DNA of 64,000 nucleotides, taken from contig NC_087063.1 of NCBI RefSeq assembly GCF_963678635.1, positions 67,374,727-67,438,726 of the forward strand. Direction: 5' to 3'. Within the stretch, counting starts at the first letter, position 1, and every line of letters begins with the position of its first letter. Origin of the DNA: Symsagittifera roscoffensis. Taxonomy: Eukaryota > Xenacoelomorpha > Acoela > Convolutidae. This document shows positions 11,823-23,141 of this stretch, one piece after another. Below the pieces are notes generated by a model. It was not told the DNA's origin, made no database searches, and saw only the letters and a program-made list of their open reading frames with translations. The translations under genes were made by a program, and so were the position numbers.

Positions 11823-14800
11823 GTATGATCACAGATAAACGGAATTCAAAGTTGCTTCATTAGCCGAAATCATATCTGAGAGCCGAAATTTGAATTGTGG
11901 ATTTTTAAAATGATTTAAATTTAATCAGGTAGCTGAAGTACCCATTTTTAAAATGAAAAATTGTTTTTGCTGCAGTAAATTTTATTTCATTGAAGTTTCG
12001 CTGCTCCTTGCAACAGAGTAAAATAAAGAGGTGAAAGAAAGTTGTAAAATAAAGATGTAGTTTTGTGAAACTTTCAATTACCGTTCTTTCTTTGTAAACT
12101 GGCGAAACTTCAAAGCTAAGGGGATCGAGAAAGAATTTTTTCTAAATTTTTTCGGACAACGGACATCAACGAAATGACGTGACAGCATTGCTATCTATGT
12201 CGCTACTTTATGCTATCTGGTGCGGCAAATTGATATGTCATTTTTTTTGCAAATTTCACTGGAGCAAGAAATGGACATCATCAGAAACGTTACTAGCGAA
12301 TTATTTTTGTTTTAGGCGCAAAGGACGAAATGATAAAATTAGTTTCGTATTCGCTAATGACGCTGCGGTTGCTGTTCTCTTCGAAAGAGAAAATGCGTTC
12401 TCTGATTCGCAAATTCTTCCCGGTCGAATTGTGTCAAAAGTTTGCAGAATGTGGAAATCACCAACTGAACTTAAAAAATTACACCAGCTTAGCTTCCGAA
12501 ATTGTGAATCGGTCTCTTAAAGGAGAATTGAATACAGAAGATATTTCAAACAAATTGGTTGAAATTAACTTGGAAGCACCAAAATTGGAAGGGGAGCAAA
12601 AAATAATAGGCAAATATGTGATAATAGACGAACTGGGCGATGGATCTTTTGGGTCTGTTATGAGAGTGAGAAAAAAGCAAGAATATGGAAACGGCTCTTC
12701 GGGATCTTGTTATGCGCTGAAGAAAATTATATTTTCTGGCAAGGAGGCAGCGAGCAAGAAGAAAGCGATGGCATCTACGATTATGAATGAAATTAAAATC
12801 CTGAAGGTTAGTTGCCGTTAGGTATTGTGTTGACTCATTTGTCTAATGTGACAAAACTGAACCTCAATTATTTCGGCTTGGTTCATAAAAACATTTTTAA
12901 AAAGTGTGAACATAAAAAAATGGCAATTAATTGGGTTATACGATTCTTTGAAACTATATTCCAGTCCATGTTGATGTTCGTTTTCAGAGTTTAAGTATCC
13001 TGTCATTGTTTGTGCAAGACTGTAAAAAGGTCAGTCAAACATTAATTTGGAAGCTTCCAATAAGTTTTGGGTATGTTTTAGGAACAATTAAATCATCCCA
13101 ACCTGGTCCGGTATCTGAAGACATTCCGTGAGAACGAGACGCTTTATGTGCTGATGGAACTAGCCGATGGCATATCTCTGCAGGAGCACCTGGACTACAT
13201 TGAGAGCAGCAAGTGTGGCCCCATTCAGGAAGAGAGAGTGTGGAACATAGCCATACAGTTCATCCAAGGTCAGTGCTGGTATTTAATCAATCAATTACGA
13301 TGCTGAGTTTAAAAAAAAACTCGGTGTTTTTGATGTGATCCGAATGAGTAGAGTTTAAGCACCGCGAACATCTTTTATCTTTAAACATTCTAACATTTGA
13401 GTAAAATTTAGTTGCCTAACGAATGTCCCAGAATTTCAACGGGAATATTTTGCGGTTATTTGCTTGCATTTAGCGAAATGTTCTCCGTAGAAATGTCAGG
13501 GGAAATGATTGTGTTTACAGGCCTGAAGTATTTGCACGTTGACAAGGAGCTGATTCACCGAGACCTGAGTCCGAACAACATCCTGTTGACATTTGAAGAC
13601 GTGGTCAAGATCACTGACTTCGGATTCACGAAGGCCACAGACAAGAACGGCATGTGCAGAAGTGTGGTTGGGACTGTATCCTATTGGTTAGCTAGTAAAC
13701 TGTCGAGTACCTATTTAAATGGTAGTTTTCAAAGCAGCTTTCTCGAAATTAGGAATTGGTATGTTATTCTTTGCCATTGAATTTATCGACTTGAGTCAGT
13801 TAAAATTTATATTTAAGACCCACCTTAACGAAAAAAAAAAGAAAAATATTAACAGAAACGATTAAGTCAATTTATTGTATAAAAAAGCACTCAACTGTCG
13901 AATCAAATCATGGCCAATGAAACGCATTTTTAGGTGTCCTGAAATCACTCAGGAACAACCGTACGACAACAAAGCAGACATCTGGGCGTACGGGTGCATA
14001 GTGTACCAAATGTGCACCCTGAAGCCCCCATTCATAGCAGACAACATTCTCTCGATCGCGAAGAAGATAGTGGAGTGTAACTACCAGCCGATAGATGCCC
14101 GACTGCCTTACTCGGATTTAATGAGATTGCTTGTGGCAAAGTGTATTACGGTTGAAAAAGAATTGAGACCAGATGCATTAGGTGAGGTATAAGTGGCCGT
14201 TTTTTGTTTAAACGGAATCTAGAAAACTGGCCGAAAAAGCGGGCGCAACCCCTCACCACACTCAGTTATTCGACCCCCTCATTGCGCAAACGGTGCCCAC
14301 TTTGTACTTTTTATGATATCCACTTTTGGCCGAAAAGTTTTTTGGTGTCAGTATTCCTTAAATTTGGGCCTAAAAACGTGATTTTCTTTTAGTTTCAGAG
14401 AAAACTTGACTTAATGCGGTGCTCCCAGGGTACCCTCAGTGGTCGCAAATCTTGCCTCCATAGTTGAGTGTCCAGGTTCCTTCAGTTTCCGAGATGTGAC
14501 TTTTTAAGGTTTTAAAAAAAATTCCAAAAATTTTGAATTAAAAAACTGCAAAACTCGAAAATTCCAACTCTGTAGTGGGGTGCTCTCAGAACTCGAAAAT
14601 TCCAACCCTGTAGTGGGGTGCTCTCAGAATAATCTCAGAGGTTGCATATCTTGCCTCCAAGTTTGTCTTCTCAAATCATCTTGATTTCCGAGATAAGCCG
14701 TTTCTTTTGATTTTTCAGACATTTTCAAAAAAAAAAAAAACCTAAAAAAGTTTCCTGGAGTTTGAATTTCTCAAAGCTATTATGGAACACTGTCAAGGTA

Positions 14801-17032
14801 CTCACAAGAGGTTCACGAATCGACTCCATATTTGACTGGTCAACGCCTCTCACTTTCCTACATATGACGTTTTTTTTAAAAAAATTTTCAAAGAGTTAAA
14901 TTTCATCAGTATTTTCTTTTCAAAATTTGAAATTTTAGACATTTTAGTGGGGTAAGGTCAGGCTACTACCAGCAGTTGTAGATGTGGCCTTCATCCTGGT
15001 ACTATTGCTCGAGTTAATTAGTTTTTCGAAATTGACGTTTTTTCTGATATTTAAAAATTTTTGATCAAACTAAGAAAAAAGATCACATTTTTAAATTATT
15101 AACGCAGGTTTGAACGCTTCATTACACTAAGTGATATACGTACAAGCTAATAAAAATAAGGAACTTAGTTAAACAAAAATCTCATTTATGATTTCAGTGA
15201 TTTTTCAAATGAAATTGTATCGAAGTTTTTTTTAAATATGAAAGTATATTCAAAAAGAACATTTATGTCGAAATTATTTTTATCGTTCAATTTTAGAAAT
15301 AAGCGTTTTGGATTCCCCGTCTATTATTACAGTTGCATTCCTTTTGCTGTTTTTTCATATATTCTTTTTTAAGCAGTTTTCATATTTATTAATCTGTTAA
15401 AAGCACCGGAGGTGGGTTACACGACAGTTTATTTTGGGGCCCTTATATCAAATGGGGCCCTTAGTGTTCCACTATTAGTAAGCGGATTGGCAGACTTTTT
15501 GTTAGTTTCGCCTTTTCTTTTCTCGCTGATTTTTGCGAAGTGCAGCTTCGCCTCTGTGTTGAAATATTGGGTTTCTCGGGGGTCATTTTTCTTATTTGAT
15601 CGTAGGAGTTGTGCAAATACTGTCTCCCAAGTTGCTGGAGCAGTTAGACATACAGGCTGACAAATTGAAGCAGTGTCGGCGAAGGAATGAAATGCTGCGA
15701 CAGAGACTAGATTCAGTGAGCAAAACATGGAAGTTGAACTCGTCTCGACCAAGTTCCAATACACTGGAGCTATCCTTAGGGTCACACGGTGACCTGCAAA
15801 GGTTAGCAAGGAAAGTTTCGCCATCTCAAAGTGATGCAAGTTTTCAAAGGAAAATGTTGGAAGAATTATGAAATTTAGCTCTGAATGTTACAACTATCCT
15901 ACTTAAAATAGAAGTGCGAATTGGTTCTTTTAGGTCGTATGAGGCTTAAAGATCTTTTTGTATTTTTTATTAATGACCGAATTGCAATTGTCTCTAATTG
16001 TTTCAGTGGTTTTCAATCCAGTGGAAATCTAACCCCCTCGCCGGCTGCTGAAGTGACCATGGATCTCCTAGGATCCTCAGGAGGTCTCTCATTTCCAACT
16101 GCTTCTCACTCACGTGCAAGCTCAGCTACCTCACTCAATTCGGTGGCTGAAGAACCCATGTCTAACAACGGTCACAATACACGAAGTAACGGGCATGGTT
16201 CTGGTAATCCTCCAAGGATTAACTCGCCTGTATCAAATAATTTCGAATCGAGTCAGCCAAACACAGCCGCCTTGGCCCGCGCGTTGAAATCAACCAGGAG
16301 TCCGAGTTCTATATCGACAAGTAGCTCGAACAATAAATCGTTTACAGTCACACTGCCAATGTCAAAACTGCGAGAATTAAAGGTGGCTAGTTTGAGTCCT
16401 TCGGGGAAGCGAGGTTCAATTGGAGGCCGGGATCTGAGTTCAAATGATTCGCAAGTGGATATGCTGCAATTTTTGAGGAGACTTGACTCATTGTGCAATA
16501 GAAAGAAAGATAACTTGACCAAAAAGGTATTAATTTGCAGTCTAATTTTGAGAACGCAATCCCGTGGTATCGGAATTAAAATAGTTAACGGGATAGATCC
16601 TGAACAGCACATATAGACTAATATTTCTCCTTGTATTTGTTGTTCTGGCAAATGGGTGTTTATGAATAGCTCTCAACTCAAAAGGCAGCTTTAGAATTTT
16701 GCGAATGGTAAAGCTCGAAAATCTTGTTTGCTTTTCAGGAATCAAAACAGTTGTATCTTGTATCACTTGTTCGAAAGAAACTGTACAGTTGCGATGATTC
16801 GGAATGGATGCGAACTCAAATCAGGAAGTTTCTTGAAGAAAGTGGTGATGTCATGCATATAAACTTTTTTCAAAATCCAGCTGCGAATGAATGCTTTGGA
16901 CAAAATTTCGCTCACCTTGCAGTAAATTGCATTGGTTCGAATCATTCACAAATGAGCTATTACTCTAAGTCACAAAGTTCTATGGAATCTGTATCATATC
17001 AAGAGTTTATGAAAATTGTAAATAGCTTGTAA
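11438..17032 (+). CDS. NEK10: NEK10-like serine/threonine protein kinase (8 exons, 5' end missing)
   Basis: NIMA-related kinase of the NEK10 type; the known family has N-terminal armadillo-like repeats, a central kinase domain and a C-terminal coiled/regulatory part, and has been linked to checkpoint control and cilia in vertebrates. Eight exons (11438-11822, 12316-12806, 13082-13268, 13521-13686, 13934-14181, 15606-15801, 16007-16526, 16739-17032) join with matching phases at GT/AG sites into 828 residues plus stop. Kinase core ~229-490: glycine loop GDGSFGSV (~236-243), Lys264 in CYALKKI, helix-C Glu287, HRDLSPNN (367-374), DFG (387-389), CPE in place of APE (411-413), DIWAYGCIVYQM. HRDLSPNN and the CPE motif fit NEK10 rather than other NEKs. 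The N-terminal exons were not found upstream; the satellite array occupies that side. Splice sites were placed by eye. Confidence 0.9.
12316..12806 (+). CDS. NEK10: NEK10-like exon 2: pre-kinase helices and ATP-binding lobe
   Basis: Acceptor TTTGTTTTAG, donor GTTAGT. The leftover G of the previous exon plus GC makes Gly129. It encodes the region leading into the kinase (FFPVELCQKFAECG), then the glycine loop GDGSFGSV, the catalytic Lys in CYALKKI and the helix-C Glu in MNEIKILK. It ends in phase 0. A Gly/Ser-rich and Lys-rich insertion surrounds strand 3. Confidence 0.9.
13082..13268 (+). CDS. NEK10: NEK10-like exon 3: hinge region of the kinase
   Basis: Acceptor TATGTTTTAG, donor GTCAGT. 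Encodes EQLNHPNLVRYLKTF, the hinge LYVLMELADG and helix E (RVWNIAIQFIQ). Phase 0 in, phase 1 out. GC content is visibly higher than in the neighbouring introns. Confidence 0.92.
13521..13686 (+). CDS. NEK10: NEK10-like exon 4: catalytic and activation loops
   Basis: Acceptor GTTTACAG, donor GTTAGC. Encodes GLKYLHVDKELIHRDL, SPNNILL, ITDFGFTKA and SVVGTVSYW. The catalytic Asp (HRD), the metal-binding Asp (DFG) and the Asn of HRDxxxxN are all present, so catalysis should be intact. Confidence 0.93.
13934..14181 (+). CDS. NEK10: NEK10-like exon 5: C-lobe of the kinase
   Basis: Acceptor CATTTTTAG, donor GTGAGG. Encodes CPEITQEQPYDNKADIWAYG, CIVYQMCTLKPPF and the closing Arg motif ELRPDAL. The phase-2 join gives Trp410 immediately before CPE. 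A read-through past 14181 meets a stop at 14190, so the splice is needed. Confidence 0.92.
14182..15605. other. 1.4-kb intron of the NEK10-like gene with diverged internal repeats
   Basis: No exon is seen. It carries a 38-bp tandem pair (14552-14589, 14590-14627) and looser ~170-200-bp repeats built on TTGCCTCCA(A/T)G...TTTCCGAGAT at about 14440 and 14640 and a weaker copy near 14813. A small open frame at 15412-15660 has no recognisable content and overlaps the exon in another frame. Confidence 0.7.
14552..14627. repeat. 38-bp tandem duplication in intron
   Basis: The unit beginning AACTCGAAAATTCCAAC and ending GGGGTGCTCTCAG occurs twice in a row, at 14552 and 14590, with one T/C difference. 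Confidence 0.9.
15606..15801 (+). CDS. NEK10: NEK10-like exon 6: post-kinase coiled-coil start
   Basis: Acceptor TGATCGTAG, donor GTTAGC. The leftover G plus GA makes Gly, giving RPDAL-G-VVQILSPKLL across the junction. The Lys/Arg/Glu-rich run KLKQCRRRNEMLRQRLDSV looks like the short coiled coil that follows the NEK10 kinase domain. It ends in phase 2. Confidence 0.8.
16007..16526 (+). CDS. NEK10: NEK10-like exon 7: Ser/Asn-rich linker
   Basis: Acceptor TAATTGTTTCAG, donor GTATTA. The phase-2 join makes Ser before GFQSSGN. It encodes a low-complexity Ser/Asn/Thr linker (ASSATSLNSVAEEP, STSSSNNKSF) and ends with QFLRRLDSLCNRKKDNLTKK in phase 0. Such disordered linkers are usual C-terminal to NEK kinase domains and vary between species. 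Confidence 0.8.
16739..17032 (+). CDS. NEK10: NEK10-like exon 8: C-terminal exon with stop
   Basis: Acceptor TTTGCTTTTCAG, phase 0; stop TAA at 17030-17032. It encodes SKQLYLVSLVRKKLYSCDDS, then RTQIRKFLEESGD and the end SYQEFMKIVNSL. The family is known to have a similar conserved helical C-terminus. Confidence 0.82.
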   Translation, partial: ESKQLYLVSLVRKKLYSCDDSEWMRTQIRKFLEESGDVMHINFFQNPAANECFGQNFAHLAVNCIGSNHSQMSYYSKSQSSMESVSYQEFMKIVNSL

Positions 17033-17386
17033 AAATATAATTGCAGAAATATAGATTACTTAATTAGATTAGCTCAACGTTCTGATTAATCATCAAATTA
17101 GAGATTTCTTCAACTCCCCCCCCCCTTTGGTACCTAGTAACTAATTGCCACCTATAATGAACTAATTCAACGGTTAAGCATATGAAGCATATGTGAATTT
17201 TGTATCTATCTAGTAATAATATCCTCCTTTTGGAAAAAAAAGAGGAATAGTTAAAGAGATCCTAAATTAGCTCTTAAAGTCTAGTCATCTTGATCAAATT
17301 GTACATTCGATTCAACTATAAATTTATTCATAAAATTTTAGTCGCAATTTTTGTAAATACGAGATGTTCACTCTTGAATTATTGCA

Positions 17387-17392
17387 ATAAAA
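17387..17392 (+). terminator. Possible poly(A) signal of the NEK10-like gene
   Basis: AATAAA lies about 355 bases after the stop codon, the first clear copy on this strand in the 3' flank. No cleavage site can be defined from sequence alone. Confidence 0.3.
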
Positions 17393-17739
17393 ATTTTCCC
17401 CTAATTTTGCCAATATTTCTTTATACTATAAAGAGTATGGCTAACCCGTTTAGAAGTATGGTCCCAAAAAACTCTATACGTTCCCAGAAAAGAGTTTTCC
17501 GAATTAAAGTCGGCCTTAGAAACTGCTTAGTCTTATTGAAATTGAGCTATCCACTTTTTTCAAGTTCAATTTCTGCCGTAGCTAAATCACATAGATAATT
17601 TAGGTCGATTGGTTTTATTATTTTGCTGCTAGTACAGTATAAACATTTGCTGTTTAAGTTTAGCCAATGAAATAGTTTTTGATTATATAGAAAATTTGAA
17701 GTAGTAAGTCTAAAGAAGAAAATTTGTTGTGTTTCACCT

Positions 17740-18010
17740 GGAACCTACTTCTACACAAGTACTTTGAAAGGACGCATCGAAAGCGGTAGGCCCATACTTC
17801 TTAGCGAGTCAAGGTAGTAGTTTTTGCGTCCAGAATTTGGAACCACTAATGCAGCCGAAATTGGGTCACGCTGTGGTAGACCTGAAGCTGGATGTCAAGT
17901 GCGACTCACTATCATTGACATGGCATGGGATCGATTACACGATCTGACGCTCTCGAAGTGAACGCCCTACCACGATGCCAAGTGATTCTGTTATTCAAGC
18001 GCCTCAGCCA
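17740..18010 (-). mobile_element. tRNA-like / possible SINE fragment
   Basis: On the minus strand, 17980 down to 17921 folds like a short tRNA. The ends TGGCAT and ATGCCA pair over 6 bp. A 5-bp anticodon-type stem CGTTC/GAGCG encloses the 7-base loop ACTTCGA, and a perfect 5-bp stem GATCG/CGATC encloses TGTAAT. There is no room for a D arm (60 nt in all) and position 33 is C rather than T. The surrounding ~250 bp is GC-richer than its neighbours. A related CGATCCCATG stretch occurs near 50588. It is most simply a tRNA-derived SINE or tRNA pseudogene. Confidence 0.4.
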
Positions 18011-18600
18011 GAGGTACTTTTGTCGGATTTTTATCTGAAGTTTTTCTTTCTAGTTTCGGTTTACCTTTCTACTCCAATCTAGTTTTTTCGTTTTTGCAAA
18101 CAGACATGTTGGTAAAGCAAGAGCTTCGAAGTAGAGGCCTTGGTGTGGCTAAGGGCTTATAATAACTGCTTTTACTTCCAACTGATCTCATTAATTCAGT
18201 AACGATTATTTCGGTGGAAAGGGTTGCACTCTTCTCAAGGACTTCGACGCCTTCATTACTCTCGCATTCAGTAGCTTCTATGTTATCCAAAGCATGTTTT
18301 CTTTTGCTCGCTTTCGTTTGCTTTTTCTAAAAGTTGTTTATTTTTGCTGGTGTATGCGAAGCAATGCAAATATACCAACAAAAATTGGCAAATTTATCAA
18401 TGAAAAATTAGTGTAAGAGCTCAAAAAAATAAAAACAAGTAACGGATTTAAAAGAATGCTCTGATTAAATTTCTACAGACTAACTAGTGTCATAATGTTG
18501 ATAGCCTTTATGAATTTGGCTTACCGAGTTCGAGAACTAATCAAAAAGTATCGTGTTTTTTTGACGCTTCGGAAAATTGTTGCACTCTACTCAAAAATAT
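18011..18600. other. Gene-free stretch
   Basis: AT-rich sequence. A 73-codon acidic open frame on the minus strand (18290-18069) has no recognisable motif. Nothing else is seen. Confidence 0.5.
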
Positions 18601-19740
18601 TAGTTTTTTTTCAAAATCTACAATTTCGATTTCCTAAAAGGGTTCCAATGGAAAGACTTCTCCCTACCCTGTGTGCCCGCATAAGCAACTAGTACGTTTT
18701 TTTTGCCATATCACAATTTCTACAGCATTCGAAAAACTCTGTGGTAGGAAAACTTGATTTCGAAAAACTCTGAGGTAGGAATACTTGATTTTTGGAATTT
18801 TTCATTTTCTCAAAAACTACCCTGCAAGATTTAGGATCCAATCGAAGGGAAGGGCGGGTAATCTGAGGCTCCCCTGCATAAGTAGTTACGCTCAAATGTA
18901 CTCACACAAAAAGTAATCACCCTGGGGAAAGTCAAATATTTGATTTATGACCACTTTTCTCGAAAACTACCCGCCAAAATCTGGGGTTTTGGGTCCAATG
19001 GATATACCTGGTTGCGGGAACCTTTCTTGCCTTAGTAGCTAGGACCCATTTTCTGCCTAAAAAGACTGTTCTCGGAAAAATATTTTTAATTTTTGACTGT
19101 TTTTTTAAAAGTTTCTCAAAAAGTACTCCCGCCCAATTCGATATTTTTGTTTCAAAAGAAAATACAGGTTGTGTGAAGCTCCCCTGTATAAGCGACCATG
19201 ACAAGTTTTTCCATACAAAGATATCGTTCTCGGAAAGAATTATTTTTGTCTTTTTTTACCGCTGTTTGAAACTTTTTTCGTGATTTAAAAAAATCGAGGC
19301 AATAGGATATGGCAAATTTCTCAAAAAAGTCTTTCTTGCTTTATTAGAGAAACAGCTAAGTTTTTCTCTGAAACCCAACTTTTCAATTTTTCGAAAATAT
19401 TCATTTGATCTAGTATCAGTGCAGCGAATTCATAAAATATCAATCAGGTACCTCCAGCTTTTTCTGGGCCCATAGTGTAGCATTTTGCCCAGTGACAGTT
19501 CTGGTCTTCAGATGGTTTTAGGCACAATTCGTTTCAAATCAAAAAATCTTCTATAATTTTTTAGCCCAAAATCTTTGGAGCAGTTCACTACCGAAACCAG
19601 AGAGAATTTAATTAACGATACCAGAGAGAATTTAATTGTTCAGAATACTGGAATTCCTGTTTGCCAATGGAAATACAGCCCACAATTCTGTGTGCCTGCA
19701 TAATCCACGAGTATTTTTTTACCATACCTCACTTTCTACA
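18600..19740. repeat. Diverged ~150-bp tandem repeat with GC-richer blocks
   Basis: Blocks of the form (T/C)AAAAACTACCC(G/T)CC... followed by GGNTCCAATGGA... and (G/C)CTCCCCTG(C/T)ATAAG recur at about 18810, 18960 and 19110. The block TTCCAATGGAAAG...CTGTGTGCCCGCATAA...TTTCTACAGCATTCGAAAAACTC at ~18645-18745 returns at ~19670-19755. Copies differ greatly, so this is an old repeat. No coding content is seen. Confidence 0.55.
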
Positions 19741-19839
19741 GCCTACGAAAAACTCTATTTTACCCAATTTTTTGGTTTTTCTCATTTTCTAAAAAAATTA
19801 CGGACTTTCTTTGTTATTAGTTTTGAAAAACGACTATTG

Positions 19840-20760
19840 AACGCAGATGGGGTACTACCCCGTATCTTACTTTTGACCATTTTGAGATGTCTACAGTCCG
19901 GTATATGCTGGACATTTGAGTCTTTTGCAGACACGTTTGAAGGCTTCTCCGGCTAAACTGGAACCACTTAAATATCGCACACAGTCCATACCATAAGTTT
20001 ATTGACAATTTATTCCAAGTTCATCGACGCAAGCCGGGAAAACGGTGGCACACTTGCGATAAAAGTTGTGCTTGCCCTCCATGTACTGAATTTCAAATAC
20101 TGTCTTAGCAAGCTCCAGATCAGCGTCTGGCATTGCAGATTTTTTGCTCAAAATATCAGACCAGTCTTGCAACGGGTAGTCCCTCTTTCTCTGCGAAATG
20201 TTTTCTATTGGCCATGTATGATTAGGAGTACAATTTTCTTTCATATCATGAATCGTTGTTTCTCCTTGTTGTTTGCAAAACACTCGTTGAAAGCGGATTT
20301 TTTCTCCACTGGTAGATTATCACCTAATTTTTTTTTGCAAGGAAGATTTCAAAAACTGACTGTGAAGTGATCAAAAACTCTTAGCTCATTTCCATTTTTT
20401 TAACAGTTTTCAATAAATTTCAATTAATTAACGATATGATTTTTTTCGTCGGAACTGAGTACGAAATTTTTTCGTCTAGCAAGATTGCTTTTTTCATGGG
20501 TCTATCGCAGAAATTGAAATTGTTCAAGATATTTTTTGTGCTCATTGGAACAATTTGAACAGCAAATCCAACATGTTGATCCTTTTCAAGGATTCTGGAA
20601 TTATAAAAGTGTGGAAACCGTCCTGTGCATTAAAGATAATCTCGCCAATCGATGAAGCAAAAATCCGTTCTAGTAGCTGAATTTTTGAACTTAACCGTGA
20701 TCTGACTGAAAAAATTTAGTTTGTAGGAATTCAACTACTCCTGGGGTACAGGCTGATCCG
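19840..20760 (-). pseudogene. Polinton-type DNA polymerase B fragment, old copy 1
   Basis: Minus-strand remnant of the protein-primed family B polymerase found in Polinton/Maverick elements and adintovirus-like animal viruses. In the frame 20283-19999, DADLELAKTVFEIQYMEGKH is followed by YRKCATVFPACVDEL; this lines up with the family block where an AK/HAK..F..FN...M..YH segment precedes the LLLADVFE motif. After one stop come YGMDCVRYLSGSSLAGEAFK and then LKCPAYTGL, matching the family YGLDPxxYxSxPGLAWDA block. Upstream (~20690-20380) the block GRFPHFYNSRILEKD corresponds to the middle part seen in the younger copies. It is broken by several stops and not functional. Confidence 0.7.
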
Positions 20761-20814
20761 GGTTGAAGCTGGGGCATTCTTTGTGTTCATCTTTGAAAAA
20801 ACGACAAGGAAACA

Positions 20815-21480
20815 CAGATGCGGTACCAACCCACATCATACTCTTGAAAGTTCTGTGATGTGTACATTCCGATATAATCCTGACATTTGAGTTTTTTCAG
20901 ATACGTTCAAAGGCTATGCGTTCTCTAGCTAAGTTTGAACCAGACCAAGCGTCTGTTGACAATTTCCCTGAAAAATATCAAAGTTACAGGTAAGGAAACT
21001 GATATCACTTTTGAGATAAGAGTTGTGATTGACCTCCATATTCTGAAAAATGAATTTGCTATATTCTTTCTTCGCATCGTCCAGATCCATTTCTGATACT
21101 GCAATTTTTCTTCCTTTCGAAACATCGCCCAACTGCTGCATGGGCGGTATTTCTTTTTCTGCATTTTTTTTCAGTGATCATCTATGATTAAGGGTAAAAA
21201 CTTTTTTGTCATGTCATGTCTTTGTATTTTCTCTGCCTTTTTGCAGAAAACTTGTTCGACGAGAACTCTTTATCCGCTGATAGAGTAGGTACCACTTTTT
21301 GCAAACATGTATTCAAAAAAGACCACGATTCAATGAACAGACAGCAACAACAGTTGAAGAAATTGGCGATTGCTATTTCGATAATTCGGAAAACAGTAAA
21401 AGATACATTTGTGTTCTTAGAATTTTTGAGAAAAAACAACTGAAGACGATGAAAATAATTGTATGCAAAAACTTTCTGAA
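20815..21480 (-). pseudogene. Polinton-type DNA polymerase B fragment, old copy 2
   Basis: The minus frame ending at 20929 reads RKIAVSEMDLDDAKKEYSKF then IFQNMEVNHNSYLKSDISFL, the same block as in the younger copies (KIAVSEANLEHAKK, NMEDNHNS). Its left flank, TGATCCGGGTTGAAGCTGGGGC at ~20755, is also found beside the next copy (~23093). The right part (21439-21209) is too decayed to align with confidence. It contains stops and frameshifts. Confidence 0.65.
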
Positions 21481-21489
21481 CCAGTGAAA

Positions 21490-23090
21490 ACTTTTCAAAA
21501 TTTTTAAATCAGATAATTATATCTGAGATCAAAAAACCGAGGCACGTTATAGTATTGAAAATAACTCCCAGTCTAATTGTAATTTTGACAAGCAGACCCA
21601 ACTCTTTTGAGACGCAAACGAAATTCATTAAGATTCGAATTGATATTTCTTAGAAAACGGCAGAAGCTATGTTCAAAGTTCTGATACCAGATTATTCAAA
21701 ATTTTTAATTTCTGAAAAAATGCCCATTTCATCTACTTTCAAATAAAATATGCTCTCGGAAGGCACTTCAAATCTGAGTGTTGCCTTTTCCAGCTGAAAT
21801 TGAAAAAAGTCCTTTTACCATATCTTGATTCAAGTAGACTCCGAGGAACGATTAAAAGAATTGTTGCTTGCCAAGAAGACTTCAGTATCTCCTGGGTTTT
21901 CGATGGGTTTTCATGTATTTAATTTCTCCAGATTCAGATGTCATTGGAAATGGTGGTTTATTGGACGAACTTAAGACAGGCTAAAAAAACTCTTTCGATT
22001 TTTTTGATAAAGTGTTAAAAAAATTTGATATAGAAATTGGTGTTTTGTTTGTGAGTTTTTTTGTTATAGAGAAATTGACTCTTAACTAATTTTTGTTTAA
22101 ATCAGGCATAAATTTAATTATTCGATTCGAATTTTTTTTAATGAATATTTATAGGAAATCAATATCCAATTAAATCGAGCAGATTTCAGTATTTTTCAGC
22201 AAATTTTTTGTGTTTGTTCGCCGATGATTATTTGAGTTTTGTGTCGAAAAACAGTTTTGTTGGCGGTTTTGTTAGATTAGTCAAGTTTTCACTTGACAAA
22301 ACACTTGTAACATTTTTTTTCTGGAGAACCTACAATGATGCAGCAGATTTGAGCACAAAATGATGCAGCAGATTATTGCAACAAAAAGTACCACGCGATT
22401 TGAGCACAAATATGTTTCGTTTTGTCCAATCAAAAACTGTTACCTAGGTCACGTGATACTACAAGGTGACATCTCAGCACGTTTTGCTTGTAAAATAGGC
22501 TTTAGAGACAAAGTTGTTTCTTTTGTGGGAACGTTGATTGAAAGTCATGTTAGCATAAATGAAGAAACACTAAAATTCCTTTCATAACCACCGCATTGTT
22601 TTAGATAATGAAGAACCTAAAAGTGCTAGAAATCTTTCATTTCAAAGAAACCCTCCGTTTTTTTTGACAGTTTTTTTTTAAAAAGCTTACTTTTCAAAAA
22701 AGATCAAAAAAGCTTACAATTGGGCATCTAACATTTTGCATGTTTTTGCATCTAAGACTACGTTGTGACAAAAGTGAATTTTTAAACTCTTACTCCTATT
22801 TCAATCTTGTTTTGACAGCATTCGTTTGTAGAAACCAAACTTAAAAGTACGCAAAATGTGTTCTAGCAGCTGAATGTTTGAAATTAACCATAATATGCCT
22901 GAAAAAATTTATTGTGGAACTGTTGTTAGTAGAAGCTAAAAGGTAAGGAGTGTTGCTTAGCACTTCTGAGTACTCGAGAAAAGCTGCTAAAAATCAAATT
23001 AAAGAAAAATTAGTTTTGATTTTTAATTGATTCAAAACTGTCTCGTCTAAGCGAGGTTATTGGCGTCAATCATCGAAACATAGGTGCTAT
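21490..23090. other. Decayed AT-rich stretch between polymerase fragments
   Basis: No gene can be supported. It may contain the eroded N-terminal part of old copy 2. A 75-codon plus-strand open frame at 22360-22587 (contains FCPIKNCYLGHVILQGDI) is not recognised. A short near-tandem ATGATGCAGCAGATT pair lies at 22334 and 22360. Confidence 0.4.
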
Positions 23091-23141
23091 ACTGATCCGG
23101 GTTGAAGAAGGGGCCTTCTTTGCTTATAGTTTTGGTGCCAA

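Noticed and set aside
15429-15839. 136-codon minus-strand frame over kinase exon 6
   Set aside because: The plus-strand exon has family-like content and phase-matched splice sites; this is its shadow.
17290-17598. 102-codon plus-strand frame after the kinase gene
   Set aside because: Low-complexity AT-rich text without motifs, and it overlaps the likely 3' UTR.
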